Assembly: GCA_965217625.1 (NCBI GenBank)
Contig: OZ244557.1
Coordinates: forward strand, 992,001 to 1,056,000
Length of the DNA stretch: 64,000 nt
Direction: 5' to 3'
Source: TK10-74A sp965217625
GTDB taxonomy: Bacteria > Chloroflexota > Dehalococcoidia > Bin125
Positions 52,032-60,001 of the stretch are shown one piece after another; within the stretch, counting starts at the first letter, position 1, and every line of letters starts with the position of its first letter. The position numbers were made by a program, and so were the translations under genes. Under the pieces are notes generated by a model. It had not been told where the DNA came from, ran no database searches, and was given only the letters and a program-made list of their open reading frames with translations.

Positions 52032-53462
52032 TCAGGCGCGGGCCTCGCGACGCGCGCGCCAGGTGTTGAGCCGCCGCAGCGTGCGGGCGGCGGCGGGGAT
52101 GCTGCCGAACGTCGGGTAGCCCGCCGCGACGACCCGCAGCATCAGATCGCCGTTCAGCTTGGCGCTGGCGGGGTCGTGCGAAGTGGGGATCACCACGGCG
52201 ACCGGCTTGCCGATCTCGGTCAGCCGGGGCGTGGCCTGACTCAGCTCATCGAGCAACCGCGCCTGACGCTGCTGGGCGTCGGTGGGGCTCGATGTGGCGC
52301 CCCAGCCGTGGCCGGCCTGGATGATCAGCGCGTCCAGCCGGTCGTCCGCGGCGATGGCCTCCAGGGTCGCGGCGAGGCCCACGCCCCGCCAGAGCGCCTG
52401 CGTGTCGACGGGGTTGCGGATGCTGGTCCCGGCGATCGGGGTGATCTCGCGCAGGGCCTCGGCGGTGGCCGGGCTGAGATCGGGCAGGGTGAGGCCCAGG
52501 GCGGCGATGTCGTCGGAGCCCTGGACCGAGAGCCCGCCACCCCCGACCACCAACGCCACGCGGTTGCCCCGCGGCACGGCCCCGTAGCGCCAGCCGACCA
52601 GCATGTCGATCGATTCCTGCATGCTGCCGACGAGGACGACGTTGGCCTGGGCGGCGGCGGCGCGCCAGATCTCGGCGCTGCCGGCCAGGGAGGCCGTGTG
52701 CGATCGGGTGGAGCGCGCGCCGGCCTGGGTCATGCCGCCCTTGAGCAGCGCGACGGGTTTCTCGGCGGCCAGCGCGCGCAGCGCCTGGAAGAGGTCGCGC
52801 GCGTCGGGCAGCCCCTCGATGTAGGCGCCCACGATCTCGGTCTCCGGGTCGGCCAGGGCGTAGCGGCAGAGTTCGGCGGCGTTGACGTCGACGGCGTTGC
52901 CGAACGAGACCACCTTCGAGAAGCGCAGGCCGCGCAGTTGTCCGTCGTAGATGGCGGTGTTGGCGTTGGTGCCGCTCTGCGCCCAGAACGCCACGGGGCC
53001 GCTCTCCTTGGCGCAGCCGCCGGCGAAGGTGAGGCCGCTGGCGGGCACGTACAGCCCCAGGCAGTTGGGGCCCACGATGCGGATGTTCAGCGCCTTGGCG
53101 CGGCCCACGATGCGCTCCTGTAGCGCCAGCCGATCGGCGTCGCCGGTCTCGGCGAAGCCGGCGGTGAAGAAGTGGATGCTGCGCACACCCTTCGCCCCGG
53201 CCTGCTCGACCAGCGGCTCGACCAGGTTGGCCGGGATCGACGAGATGACGTGGTCGACCGGGCCGGGGATGGCGTCCAGCGTCGGATAGACGGGCAGGCC
53301 CGAGATCACGCCACCCCTCGGGTTGACCGGATACACGTTCGGGCAGCCCTGTTCGATCAGGTGATCGACGAAGCTCACGGCCCCCGGCCGGCTCGACGCG
53401 CCGACGACGGCCACCGAGCGGGGGTGGAAGACGGGGTCCAGGGGGTGGGGGGGCACACGCAT
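52032..53462 (-). CDS. NDP-forming acyl-CoA synthetase, alpha-like (CoA-binding)
   Basis: A 476-residue protein with the succinyl-CoA-synthetase-alpha layout: an N-terminal CoA-binding Rossmann domain (SVAVVGASSRPGAVSF, VNPRGG), then IVGPNCLGLY, and a ligase domain with the phosphohistidine loop STRSHTASLAG (His255). Such proteins interconvert acyl-CoA and acid with ADP or GDP. The ATP-grasp beta part is not fused here and is not encoded next to it. Start ATG at 53462 lies very close to AGGAG; a GTG at 53456 is an alternative start. Confidence 0.87.
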   Translation of the reverse strand: MRVPPHPLDPVFHPRSVAVVGASSRPGAVSFVDHLIEQGCPNVYPVNPRGGVISGLPVYPTLDAIPGPVDHVISSIPANLVEPLVEQAGAKGVRSIHFFTAGFAETGDADRLALQERIVGRAKALNIRIVGPNCLGLYVPASGLTFAGGCAKESGPVAFWAQSGTNANTAIYDGQLRGLRFSKVVSFGNAVDVNAAELCRYALADPETEIVGAYIEGLPDARDLFQALRALAAEKPVALLKGGMTQAGARSTRSHTASLAGSAEIWRAAAAQANVVLVGSMQESIDMLVGWRYGAVPRGNRVALVVGGGGLSVQGSDDIAALGLTLPDLSPATAEALREITPIAGTSIRNPVDTQALWRGVGLAATLEAIAADDRLDALIIQAGHGWGATSSPTDAQQRQARLLDELSQATPRLTEIGKPVAVVIPTSHDPASAKLNGDLMLRVVAAGYPTFGSIPAAARTLRRLNTWRARREARA

Positions 53463-53540
53463 CTCCTGTGGATGTCCGACGGGAGCATAGCGGGGGCGGG
53501 CGATTGGGACCGGGCACGGGCCGCACCTACGCTGAGCCGC

Positions 53541-54893
53541 ATGTCCGAGCGCGCCCCCATTCCGCCACCCACGCCCGACTTGCGCCGCGCCTGCGAGCGC
53601 AATCTGCGGGTCTACTACGTGTTCAAGCTGCTCTCCGAGATGTGGCTCCTGATCCCCATCTTCATCGCCTTCCTGCTGCTCGAGCGCGGTCTCAGCGTGG
53701 GCCAGGTCGCCCTCATCGAGTCGCCCTTCTGGCTCATGGCCACGCTCGCCGAGGTACCGACGGGCGCCGTCGCCGACCGCTGGGGGCGGCGCGTGTCGCT
53801 GCTGCTGGGCGCGGTCACCACGGTGATCGCCATGTTCGCCTTCGGCCTCGCCGACACCCTCCCGCTCATCCTGGTCTCGTACATGCTCTGGGCGACGGCG
53901 CTCACGTTCACCTCGGGCGCCGACGGCGCCCTGCTGTACGACACGCTGCGCCAACTGGGCCGGGAACGCGACTTCGAACGCATCGCGGGGCGGGGCGCGG
54001 CGCTGAGCGCCCTGGGCGTGCTCGTCGCCACGCTGGCCGGGGGACCGGTCGCGGGCGCGGTGGGGATGCAGGCGACGGTCTTCCTGAGCGCCGGCACGAT
54101 GGTGCTGCTGACGGCCACGACGGCGCTGTTCCACGAGCCGCCGCATCGCGATGCGGGCGCGGCGCCGGCGCCCTACCTGCAGGGTCTCCGCGAGGCGGGC
54201 CGGACCATCCGCGCGACGCCGGCGGTGCTGGCCCTGATGCCGCTGGGCGCCGTTCTGACCACCTGCCCCATGGTCATGATCATCCTGGTCCAGCCGTTCC
54301 TGCTCAGTCACGACTTCACCGTCGGCTGGGAGTTCTCGCTGCTGCAGGTGCCGATGTGGCTGGCATCGGTGCTGGGCGGGCTGCTGGCCTTCCGGCTGCT
54401 GCGGCTGGCCGGGATGCCGGGGGCGCTGGGCGTCGTCGCGCTGCTGGCGACGCTCGGCTTCGCGGGCGCGGCAGTATGGGACCACACGGGCGCCCTGGCG
54501 TTCATCGCGCTGATCCCGCTCGCCCGGTCGGTCACCGGGCCGCTCACGATCGGGTACATCAACCACCGCGTCCCGTCGGACCAGCGCGCGACGGTGCTGT
54601 CCCTGAACCTGATGGTCTACAGCGTCGCGCTGGTCCCCATCATGCCGGTCCTGGGACTGGTGGCGGACCGGCTCGATCTGCCCGCGACGTTCGCCGTCGC
54701 GGGGGCGCTCGTCGGCGGGCTGTCGCTGATCGGCGGGCTCAGTTGGCTGCGCGTGCATCGGGCGCATCCGCTGGCCGCCGAGCCGTTTGACCTGCCGCGC
54801 ATGCCGGAGCACGCCCTGGGCGCGCCGCTCGAGTCGGGCCTGCCCATCGAGCCCGGCCTGGACGTGGCGTTGGACGACCGCCCCGACGCCTGA
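53541..54893 (+). CDS. MFS transporter
   Basis: A 450-residue major facilitator protein with about twelve membrane helices. The loop 2-3 motif is VPTGAVADRWGRRVSLLLG. The central loop (EPPHRDAGAAPAPYLQ) separates the two six-helix halves. A TACGCT (53528-53533) ends seven bases before the ATG, without Shine-Dalgarno, so the transcript may be leaderless. Relatives are drug- or sugar-type exporters; the substrate is unknown. Convergent with the CoA transferase gene. Confidence 0.9.
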   Translation: MSERAPIPPPTPDLRRACERNLRVYYVFKLLSEMWLLIPIFIAFLLLERGLSVGQVALIESPFWLMATLAEVPTGAVADRWGRRVSLLLGAVTTVIAMFAFGLADTLPLILVSYMLWATALTFTSGADGALLYDTLRQLGRERDFERIAGRGAALSALGVLVATLAGGPVAGAVGMQATVFLSAGTMVLLTATTALFHEPPHRDAGAAPAPYLQGLREAGRTIRATPAVLALMPLGAVLTTCPMVMIILVQPFLLSHDFTVGWEFSLLQVPMWLASVLGGLLAFRLLRLAGMPGALGVVALLATLGFAGAAVWDHTGALAFIALIPLARSVTGPLTIGYINHRVPSDQRATVLSLNLMVYSVALVPIMPVLGLVADRLDLPATFAVAGALVGGLSLIGGLSWLRVHRAHPLAAEPFDLPRMPEHALGAPLESGLPIEPGLDVALDDRPDA

Positions 54894-54904
54894 TCGCCGC
54901 CGCG

Positions 54905-56167
54905 TCAGGCCACGGCCCCCGACTCGCGCAGCGCGGCGATGGCCGCGGCGTCGAGGCCGAGATCCCGCAGGACGGCGTCGGTGTCGCGGCCGGGGGAGGG
55001 GGCGGGCCCGCGCACGCGGCCGGGGGTCGCGCCGAGCTTGGCGGCGATCCCGATCTGCGGCATCGTGCCGCCGGACCCGTCCGGCGCGGGCGCCTGCAGG
55101 ATCATGTCGCGGGCGATGTTGTGGGGATCGGCGGCGGCCTCCGCGGGTGTGAGGACGGGCGCGGCGCAGACGTCGGTCTCGTTCAGCAGTTCGAACCAGT
55201 CATCGGCGGTGCGGGTGCGGAAGATGGCGCTGAGAGCGTCGTGCAGCCGGGCCCGAGTGGCGGGGTCGTCCTGGTTCTGCAGCGGGATCAGGTCCTCCCG
55301 ATCGACGGCGGCGCAGAAGTTGGCGAAGAACTTCGGCTCGACGGCGCCCAGGCTGAACCAGCGGCCGTCGGCGGTGCGGTAGACGTCGTAGTAGGGCGCG
55401 CCGCCGTTGAGCACGTAGCTGCGCGGCGCGAGGTCCGTGCCGATGGCGAAGTGCGCCGCCATCGGCGCCGTCAGCAGCGACAGCACCCCGTCCGACATCG
55501 CGATGTCGATGTACTGGCCGCGTCCGGTCGCCTCCCGCGCGACGACGGCGGCCAGGATTGCGAAGGCGGCCATCAGACCCCCGCCCGCGAAGTCGGCGAG
55601 CAGGTTGAGGGGGATGGCGGGCCGGCCGGGGCCGTCGGGGCCGGGGGCATCGCTGCCGGAGGCGGCGAGCGCGCCGGTCGTCGCGATGTAGTTGATGTCG
55701 TGGCCGACGTGGGCCGCGTAGGGGCCGGTCTGCCCGTAGCCGCTCAGCGAGCAGTAGATCAGGCGCGGGTTGCGGGCGGCCAGGGTGTCGTAGTCGACGC
55801 CGAGGCGCTTGACGACGCCGGGGCGGAAGCCCTCCAGCACGATGTCGGCCTCGTCAGCGAGGCGATAGAAGACCTGGCGGGCGGCGTCGGTCTTGAGGTT
55901 CAGGGCCAGCGATCGCTTGTTGCGGCGCAGCGTGGCGTCGGAGGCGGCGCGGCGCAGGGCCGTCTCGTCGCGCGGAGCGCCGGCGGTCGGAGCGCGCGCC
56001 GGGGCGACGTCGCGCGCGTCGTCGATCACGAGCACGTCGGCCCCCATGTCGCCCAGCAGCATCGTGCAGTAGGGACCGGGGGCGAGGCGGGAGAGGTCGA
56101 GGATGCGCAGCCGCGCGAGCGCCAGGGGCGGCTCGGGCGCGCTGTCGGTGGGGATCGGATTCGTCAT
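54905..56167 (-). CDS. CaiB/BaiF (family III) CoA transferase
   Basis: A 420-residue enzyme moving CoA between acids. The start (MTNPIPTDS) at 56167 was chosen because the upstream extension is Arg-rich noncoding. The N-terminal LRILDLSRLAPGPYCTMLLGDMGADV and the catalytic region CSLSGYGQTGPY with Asp157 (GHDINYIATTG) are diagnostic; this aspartate corresponds to Asp169 of formyl-CoA transferase. The interlocked-dimer domain follows with GRGQYIDIAMSDGVLSL. Substrate unknown; with the other CoA genes it fits acid catabolism. Confidence 0.93.
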   Translation of the reverse strand: MTNPIPTDSAPEPPLALARLRILDLSRLAPGPYCTMLLGDMGADVLVIDDARDVAPARAPTAGAPRDETALRRAASDATLRRNKRSLALNLKTDAARQVFYRLADEADIVLEGFRPGVVKRLGVDYDTLAARNPRLIYCSLSGYGQTGPYAAHVGHDINYIATTGALAASGSDAPGPDGPGRPAIPLNLLADFAGGGLMAAFAILAAVVAREATGRGQYIDIAMSDGVLSLLTAPMAAHFAIGTDLAPRSYVLNGGAPYYDVYRTADGRWFSLGAVEPKFFANFCAAVDREDLIPLQNQDDPATRARLHDALSAIFRTRTADDWFELLNETDVCAAPVLTPAEAAADPHNIARDMILQAPAPDGSGGTMPQIGIAAKLGATPGRVRGPAPSPGRDTDAVLRDLGLDAAAIAALRESGAVA

Positions 56168-56187
56168 CGGACGGCCGGGGACGGGCG

Positions 56188-56559
56188 TCACTCGGCGGCT
56201 TGGATGACGACGCGACCGCCGTCCTCGACCTCCACGTAGAGGCTGTGGCCGTCGAGCAATGACATGCCCATCAGCGGCTGGGTTTCGGCCGCCAGGGCAT
56301 CGACATCCCTCGGATAGCCATCCCACAGCACCGTCACCGCGTGGATATCAAGGGTCACTTCGCTGCCGTCGGCCAGAAAGACGCGGTCGACGGTGCGGAA
56401 GACCAACCCTAACTCCGTCACGATCGACGACGGCAAGGTGAGGAAGCGGCTGAAGCCGGTGTCCACGACGGCGTCCACGCGCCGGGTCCGCCCCGACGGT
56501 CCCCGGACAAGGAGGCTGACTTCGGCCTCATGGGCCGCGTTCACCGTGCCCTCGATCAC
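56188..56559 (-). CDS. Clan AA (retropepsin-like) aspartic protease
   Basis: A 123-residue protein of the bacterial retroviral-type aspartic protease group. The active-site motif is AVVDTGFSRFLTLP, the flap region follows, and PLMGMSLLDGHSL is the late hydrophobic-Gly turn. Such proteins are single-domain and should work as homodimers. Its ATG overlaps the stop of the small gene upstream (ATGA), so the two are translated together. Confidence 0.85.
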   Translation of the reverse strand: MIEGTVNAAHEAEVSLLVRGPSGRTRRVDAVVDTGFSRFLTLPSSIVTELGLVFRTVDRVFLADGSEVTLDIHAVTVLWDGYPRDVDALAAETQPLMGMSLLDGHSLYVEVEDGGRVVIQAAE

Positions 56560-56822
56560 CTGCTTCTCGGCGGAGCGCCGCCCCCGAGGCTGGCGACCGC
56601 CCGATACCCGACCCGGACTCGGTAGACGTTGATCGCCTCGGGATGCTGGGCCCGCAGCCGGTCTACTTCGTCGAGAAGATCGTCGCCGATGGCCCAGTTG
56701 CCGCTGTCCACGTCGATGGCGAGGAGCTCCCCATCGTGGTCCGCCTCGACCTGCCGGCGGATGTCGCGCTCGTAGATCTCGTCGCCCAAGCGGGCGATCT
56801 CGTCTTTGGGGCGGGTTCGCAT
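56556..56822 (-). CDS. Small hypothetical protein, partner of the aspartic protease
   Basis: An 88-residue protein started at ATG 56822. It has a conserved core GDEIYERDIRRQVEADHDGELLAIDV followed by GNWAIGDDLLDEVDRLRAQHPE, found in small proteins that often lie before clan AA protease genes in cyanobacteria and Chloroflexota; no activity is known. It is paralogous to the next gene upstream. Coupling with the protease suggests it is a substrate, regulator or antitoxin-like partner, which is inference. Confidence 0.7.
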   Translation of the reverse strand: MRTRPKDEIARLGDEIYERDIRRQVEADHDGELLAIDVDSGNWAIGDDLLDEVDRLRAQHPEAINVYRVRVGYRAVASLGGGAPPRSR

Positions 56823-56887
56823 AGTGGGGGGCACGTTGTCCTCCTGATTCCAGATCCTCAGGTCGCGAAGTCGCGGCCGCCGCCAGT

Positions 56888-57169
56888 CTATCCGACCGCG
56901 GCGCTCCGCACGGGACACCCCCTCATGTGGTGCAGCGTCCGGTGCCCGACGCGGAGCACCCAGACGTCAATGGCGTCCGGCTGTTGCGACCGCAGGCGGT
57001 CCGTCGCGGCGATCACGTTCTGGCCGATGGCCCACTCGCCGCTCGTCACCTCGATGGCGACGACCTCCCCGTGGTGGGCGGCCTCGACCAGCTTGCGGAT
57101 GTCGCGCTCGTAGATCTCGTCGCCGCGGCGGGCCGTCTCCTCGGATGAAAGGGTTGGCCCATTGGGCAT
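56888..57169 (-). CDS. Small hypothetical protein, paralogue
   Basis: A 93-residue paralogue of the 56556 gene, with GDEIYERDIRKLVEAAHHGEVVAIEV and GEWAIGQNVIAATDRLRSQQPD. The start at 57169 was chosen by alignment. The DNA 50-70 bases upstream of both paralogues shares CCAGTCTATCCGAC (read on the plus strand), so the duplication included promoter DNA. It has no adjacent protease of its own. Confidence 0.7.
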   Translation of the reverse strand: MPNGPTLSSEETARRGDEIYERDIRKLVEAAHHGEVVAIEVTSGEWAIGQNVIAATDRLRSQQPDAIDVWVLRVGHRTLHHMRGCPVRSAAVG

Positions 57170-57282
57170 CGCGACACTCTCCTGACTCTGGGGCTGCGGG
57201 GGAAAGGTTGCGCCCGCGACCAGTCTATCCGACCTCGGGGCCGCGAAGGCAGTCGTCAAGCCGGGGGCTGCGCGGCCGTGGA

Positions 57283-57312
57283 TTGCCGCCCCGCGCCGGC
57301 CGTGCCTACGAT
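57283..57312 (+). promoter_or_regulatory. Promoter of tRNA-Ala
   Basis: TTGCCG (57283-57288) and TACGAT (57307-57312) with an 18-base spacer precede the tRNA 5' end by 13 bases. Confidence 0.55.
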
Positions 57313-57325
57313 GGTCGCGCTGTCT

Positions 57326-57401
57326 GGGGCTGTAGCTCAGTTGGGAGAGCGTCTGACTGGCAGTCAGAAGGCCGGGGGTTCGAGTCCCCCCAGCTCCACC
57401 A
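57326..57401 (+). tRNA. tRNA-Ala (anticodon GGC)
   Basis: A 76-base tRNA. The acceptor stem GGGGCTG pairs with CAGCTCC (one G-U), the D arm is GCTCAGTTGGGAGAGC, the anticodon arm TCTGA/TCAGA holds loop CTGGCAG with anticodon GGC, and the T arm is GGGGGTTCGAGTCCCCC. The discriminator A and CCA end are encoded. It reads GCC (and GCU) codons. Confidence 0.97.
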
Positions 57402-57444
57402 GTTCCCCACCGCCGTGCGCCGTCGATCGCGTTGGGCTCCGCGG

Positions 57445-58362
57445 ATGGAGACCATGCCGCAACCCGTTCTCACCGTCGATGGGCTGACCAAGACGTTCGG
57501 CAGCCGCACCGTCGTCGACGACGTCGCCTTCGACGTGCGGCGCGGTGAGATGTTCGGCTTCCTGGGCCCGAACGGCTCCGGCAAGACGACGACGATCCGC
57601 ATGTGCCTGGGCATCATCCGGCCCAATGCGGGGTCGGTCCGCATCCTCGGCGCGCGGCCCGAGCGCGACGTGCTGAAGCGCGTCGGCTACCTGCCGGAAG
57701 AGCGCGGCCTGACCAAGAAGGTCAAGGTCGTGGAGGTGCTGCGCTTTCTGGGCCGGCTGAAGGGGATGACGGGGCCGGCGGCCGAGGCGCGGGCCCTGGA
57801 ACTGCTCGCGCGGGTCAACCTGTACGAGCACCGCGACAAGCGGGTCGAGAGCCTGTCCCGCGGCATGACGCAGCTGGTGCAGTTCGTCGCCGCGATCATC
57901 CACGATCCCGAGCTGATCATCCTCGACGAGCCGTTCTCCGGCCTGGACCCGCTGAACGTGGAGCTGATGAAGGAGCTGCTGTCGGAGCGCCAACGCGCGG
58001 GCGCCAGCGTCATGTTCAGCACGCACGTCCTGTCCGACGTCGAAGAGTTGTGCGAGCGCGTGGCGCTCATCTCCGACGGCCGCTTGCTGCTGTTCGGCGA
58101 CCTCGCCCGGATGAAGCGCGAGCGCGGCGCGAACTCGGTGGAGGTGCAGGCCGAGCGCGTGCCCGACGCCCTGGCCGCCGTCCCGCGGCAGACGCTGCCC
58201 GGCGGCGCCGTCTCCTACCCGCTCGGCGGCGGCACGACGCCCGAGGCCATCCTCAGGGCGTACATCGACGCCGGCATCGCGGTCGAACGCTTCGAGTTGG
58301 CGTTGCCCTCGCTGAGCGACATCTTCGTGGAGGAGGTGTCCCGTGCCCGGGCCGCCGTATGA
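57445..58362 (+). CDS. ABC exporter ATPase (NatA-like)
   Basis: A 305-residue ATP-binding protein; ATG 57445 is used, with 57454 possible. Walker A is GPNGSGKTTT, the Q-loop region GYLPEERGLTKKVKV, the signature LSRGMTQL (usual LSGGM), Walker B LIILDEPFSGLDPLN and the H-loop MFSTHVLSDVEEL. The PEERGL segment and C-terminal extension match NatA-type ATPases of Na+/drug extrusion systems. It overlaps the permease gene by 20 bases. Confidence 0.92.
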   Translation: METMPQPVLTVDGLTKTFGSRTVVDDVAFDVRRGEMFGFLGPNGSGKTTTIRMCLGIIRPNAGSVRILGARPERDVLKRVGYLPEERGLTKKVKVVEVLRFLGRLKGMTGPAAEARALELLARVNLYEHRDKRVESLSRGMTQLVQFVAAIIHDPELIILDEPFSGLDPLNVELMKELLSERQRAGASVMFSTHVLSDVEELCERVALISDGRLLLFGDLARMKRERGANSVEVQAERVPDALAAVPRQTLPGGAVSYPLGGGTTPEAILRAYIDAGIAVERFELALPSLSDIFVEEVSRARAAV

Positions 58363-59653
58363 GTTGCGCGTCATCTTCGCGGAGGAGTTCCGGCGGCAGA
58401 TTCGCAACAAGGGGTTCCTGTTCTTCACGGTGCTGATCGTCGGGCTGATGGTCGCCGCGATCCCCCTCACGCCGGTCGTCGTGGACCTGCTCGAGTCGGA
58501 GACGGACGCGGCGGTCGGCGAGGCTGCCGACGCGCAGGCCGTCGCTGCGGACGGCGGGGCGCTCTCGCGGGTCGGCTACGTCGATCCGGCGGGCGTCCTG
58601 CCCGGGACCGGAGCGCCGGAGTCCCCGCCGCGGCGGTACGACAGCCGGGCGGCGGGCATCGAGGATGTGCGCAGCGGCCGGATCGACACGCTGTTCGTCC
58701 TGCCGGCCGACTACATCGAATCGGGCCGCATCGAGGACTACTGGACCACCCGCGAGCGGGGGGCGGTCTGGGCCAGCAACGCGCGGGAGGAGGCCGAGTT
58801 CCGCGCCTTCCTGCGCGCCCGCTTGACCGCCGGCCGGGAGATCCCGGCTGAGTTGTCGCGCGCCATCGATCCCGGCTGGTTCGACCAGTTCGACGTGCCG
58901 GACACGCCCGGCGGCGTGGCGGAGACGGGCGCGTCAGTGGCCGAGGGGCTCGTGGAACTATTCGCGCTGCTGTTGTTCGCCGCGCTGTTCATGGTCGCCG
59001 TCATGACCGGCGGCGGGACGATCATCCGCAGCGTCTCCGAGGAGAAGGAGACGCGCATGGTCGAACTGCTGATCACCTCGGCCTCGCCGCTGTCGATCCT
59101 GGCGGGCAAGCTGCTCGCGGTCGTGCTGGCCGGGCTGGCGCACATCGCGGTCTGGATGGCGGTCGGCGCGCTGGTCACGCCGGTGATCTTCGACCGCATC
59201 CCCAGCGCGGGCGAACTGGCGATCTCTGGCAGTTCGCTCGTCATCGTGGGGTTCTGCTTCGTCCTCGGCTACGTCCTCTTCTCCGCCTTCTCGATGTTCG
59301 TCGGCACGGTCGTGAACTCCACCGCCGAGGGGCAGCGGCAGATGGGCCTGCTGAGCCTGCTCGTTGGCCTGCCCATCTGGATGACGGGGCTGATCGTGAA
59401 CATCCCCGACGCGCTCATCCTCAAGATCGCCACCTACGTGCCGTTCTTCGCGCCCACGCTGATCATGGTACGGCGCGGCGCCGGCAGCGACATGTCGGAC
59501 GGCGAGATCGCCGCGGCCCTGGCGATCGTCGCGCTGACCGCCGTCGTCATGACGTGGATCGCCGCCCGCGTGTTCAGCGTCGGCATCCTGCTGTCGGGCC
59601 AGAGCGTCGGCAGCCCGCGCAACCTGCTCGCCGCCCTGCGCCGGTCGGAATAG
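58343..59653 (+). CDS. ABC-2 permease (NatB-like)
   Basis: A 436-residue membrane protein with GTG start inside the ATPase gene. One N-terminal helix (FLFFTVLIVGLMVAAIPL) is followed by a large outer domain of some 150 residues and then five to six membrane helices; EEKETRMVELLITSASPLSILAGKLLAVV is the typical ABC-2/NatB block. Together with the ATPase it forms a NatAB-like exporter of unknown substrate. Confidence 0.9.
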   Translation: MPGPPYELRVIFAEEFRRQIRNKGFLFFTVLIVGLMVAAIPLTPVVVDLLESETDAAVGEAADAQAVAADGGALSRVGYVDPAGVLPGTGAPESPPRRYDSRAAGIEDVRSGRIDTLFVLPADYIESGRIEDYWTTRERGAVWASNAREEAEFRAFLRARLTAGREIPAELSRAIDPGWFDQFDVPDTPGGVAETGASVAEGLVELFALLLFAALFMVAVMTGGGTIIRSVSEEKETRMVELLITSASPLSILAGKLLAVVLAGLAHIAVWMAVGALVTPVIFDRIPSAGELAISGSSLVIVGFCFVLGYVLFSAFSMFVGTVVNSTAEGQRQMGLLSLLVGLPIWMTGLIVNIPDALILKIATYVPFFAPTLIMVRRGAGSDMSDGEIAAALAIVALTAVVMTWIAARVFSVGILLSGQSVGSPRNLLAALRRSE

Positions 59654-59658
59654 TCGGC

Positions 59659-59685
59659 GGGGCTCCGAGTCCCCCCGACCCCACC
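59659..59685 (+). other. tRNA 3'-end-like sequence
   Basis: GGGGCTCCGAGTCCCCCC followed by GACCCCACC looks like the T arm and acceptor end of a tRNA, and shares the 11 bases CGAGTCCCCCC with the tRNA-Ala 2.3 kb upstream. No full tRNA precedes it. It could be a tRNA scar at the border of the defence island, or chance in a C-rich stretch. Confidence 0.3.
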
Positions 59686-59775
59686 GGTGACGACCACGAC
59701 GTCCGGTACCGGGCGCCGTGGCGGCCGTGGTGAGAGGTGCGGCGCCGCCCCCTCAGCCGTCCCCGGGACAGGCGA

Positions 59776-59958
59776 ACGACGGGGGTGGCAGACCAGCACG
59801 TCGACGCCCTCCTCGACCCGCTTCGCCACCCACGCCTCGCGGCGCTCGGGCGGCACGGCATCGAGCTTCATCACCGCGACCTGGAAGCCGTGGGGGCCGA
59901 GGAACTCCTCCATCCGCGCCCACAACTCTCGTTGCCGATGCTTTTCAGCCCGTGTATA
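59776..59958 (-). pseudogene. Remnant of a superfamily 2 helicase
   Basis: On the minus strand, the frame reads YTRAEKHRQRELWARMEEFL, then GFQVAVMKLDAVPPERREAW and VEEGVDVLVCHPR. This resembles the helicase C-terminal part of DEAD/SNF2-like proteins (REXW...GVDVLVCHPRLV). It stops before the usual LVXTGLDL. No start codon or ATPase domain remains, so it is a gene scar, overlapping the promoter of the AIPR gene. About 100 further bases back to 59654 show nothing clear. Confidence 0.5.
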
Positions 59959-59960
59959 TT
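59932..59960 (+). promoter_or_regulatory. Promoter of the AIPR gene
   Basis: TTGCCG (59932-59937) and TATATT (59955-59960) with a 17-base spacer lie 41 bases before the ATG at 60002; AGAGGAAGG just before the start is the ribosome-binding site. Confidence 0.62.
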
Positions 59961-60001
59961 CTGCTCGGTCACTCCGATCTGCGCAAGAGGAAGGCTGGGC
60001 T

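Noticed and set aside
59687..60001. An N-terminal extension of the AIPR protein from an upstream start
   Set aside because: The upstream codons are Arg/Ser/Thr-rich without similarity, overlap a promoter, and the ATG at 60002 has a good ribosome-binding site.
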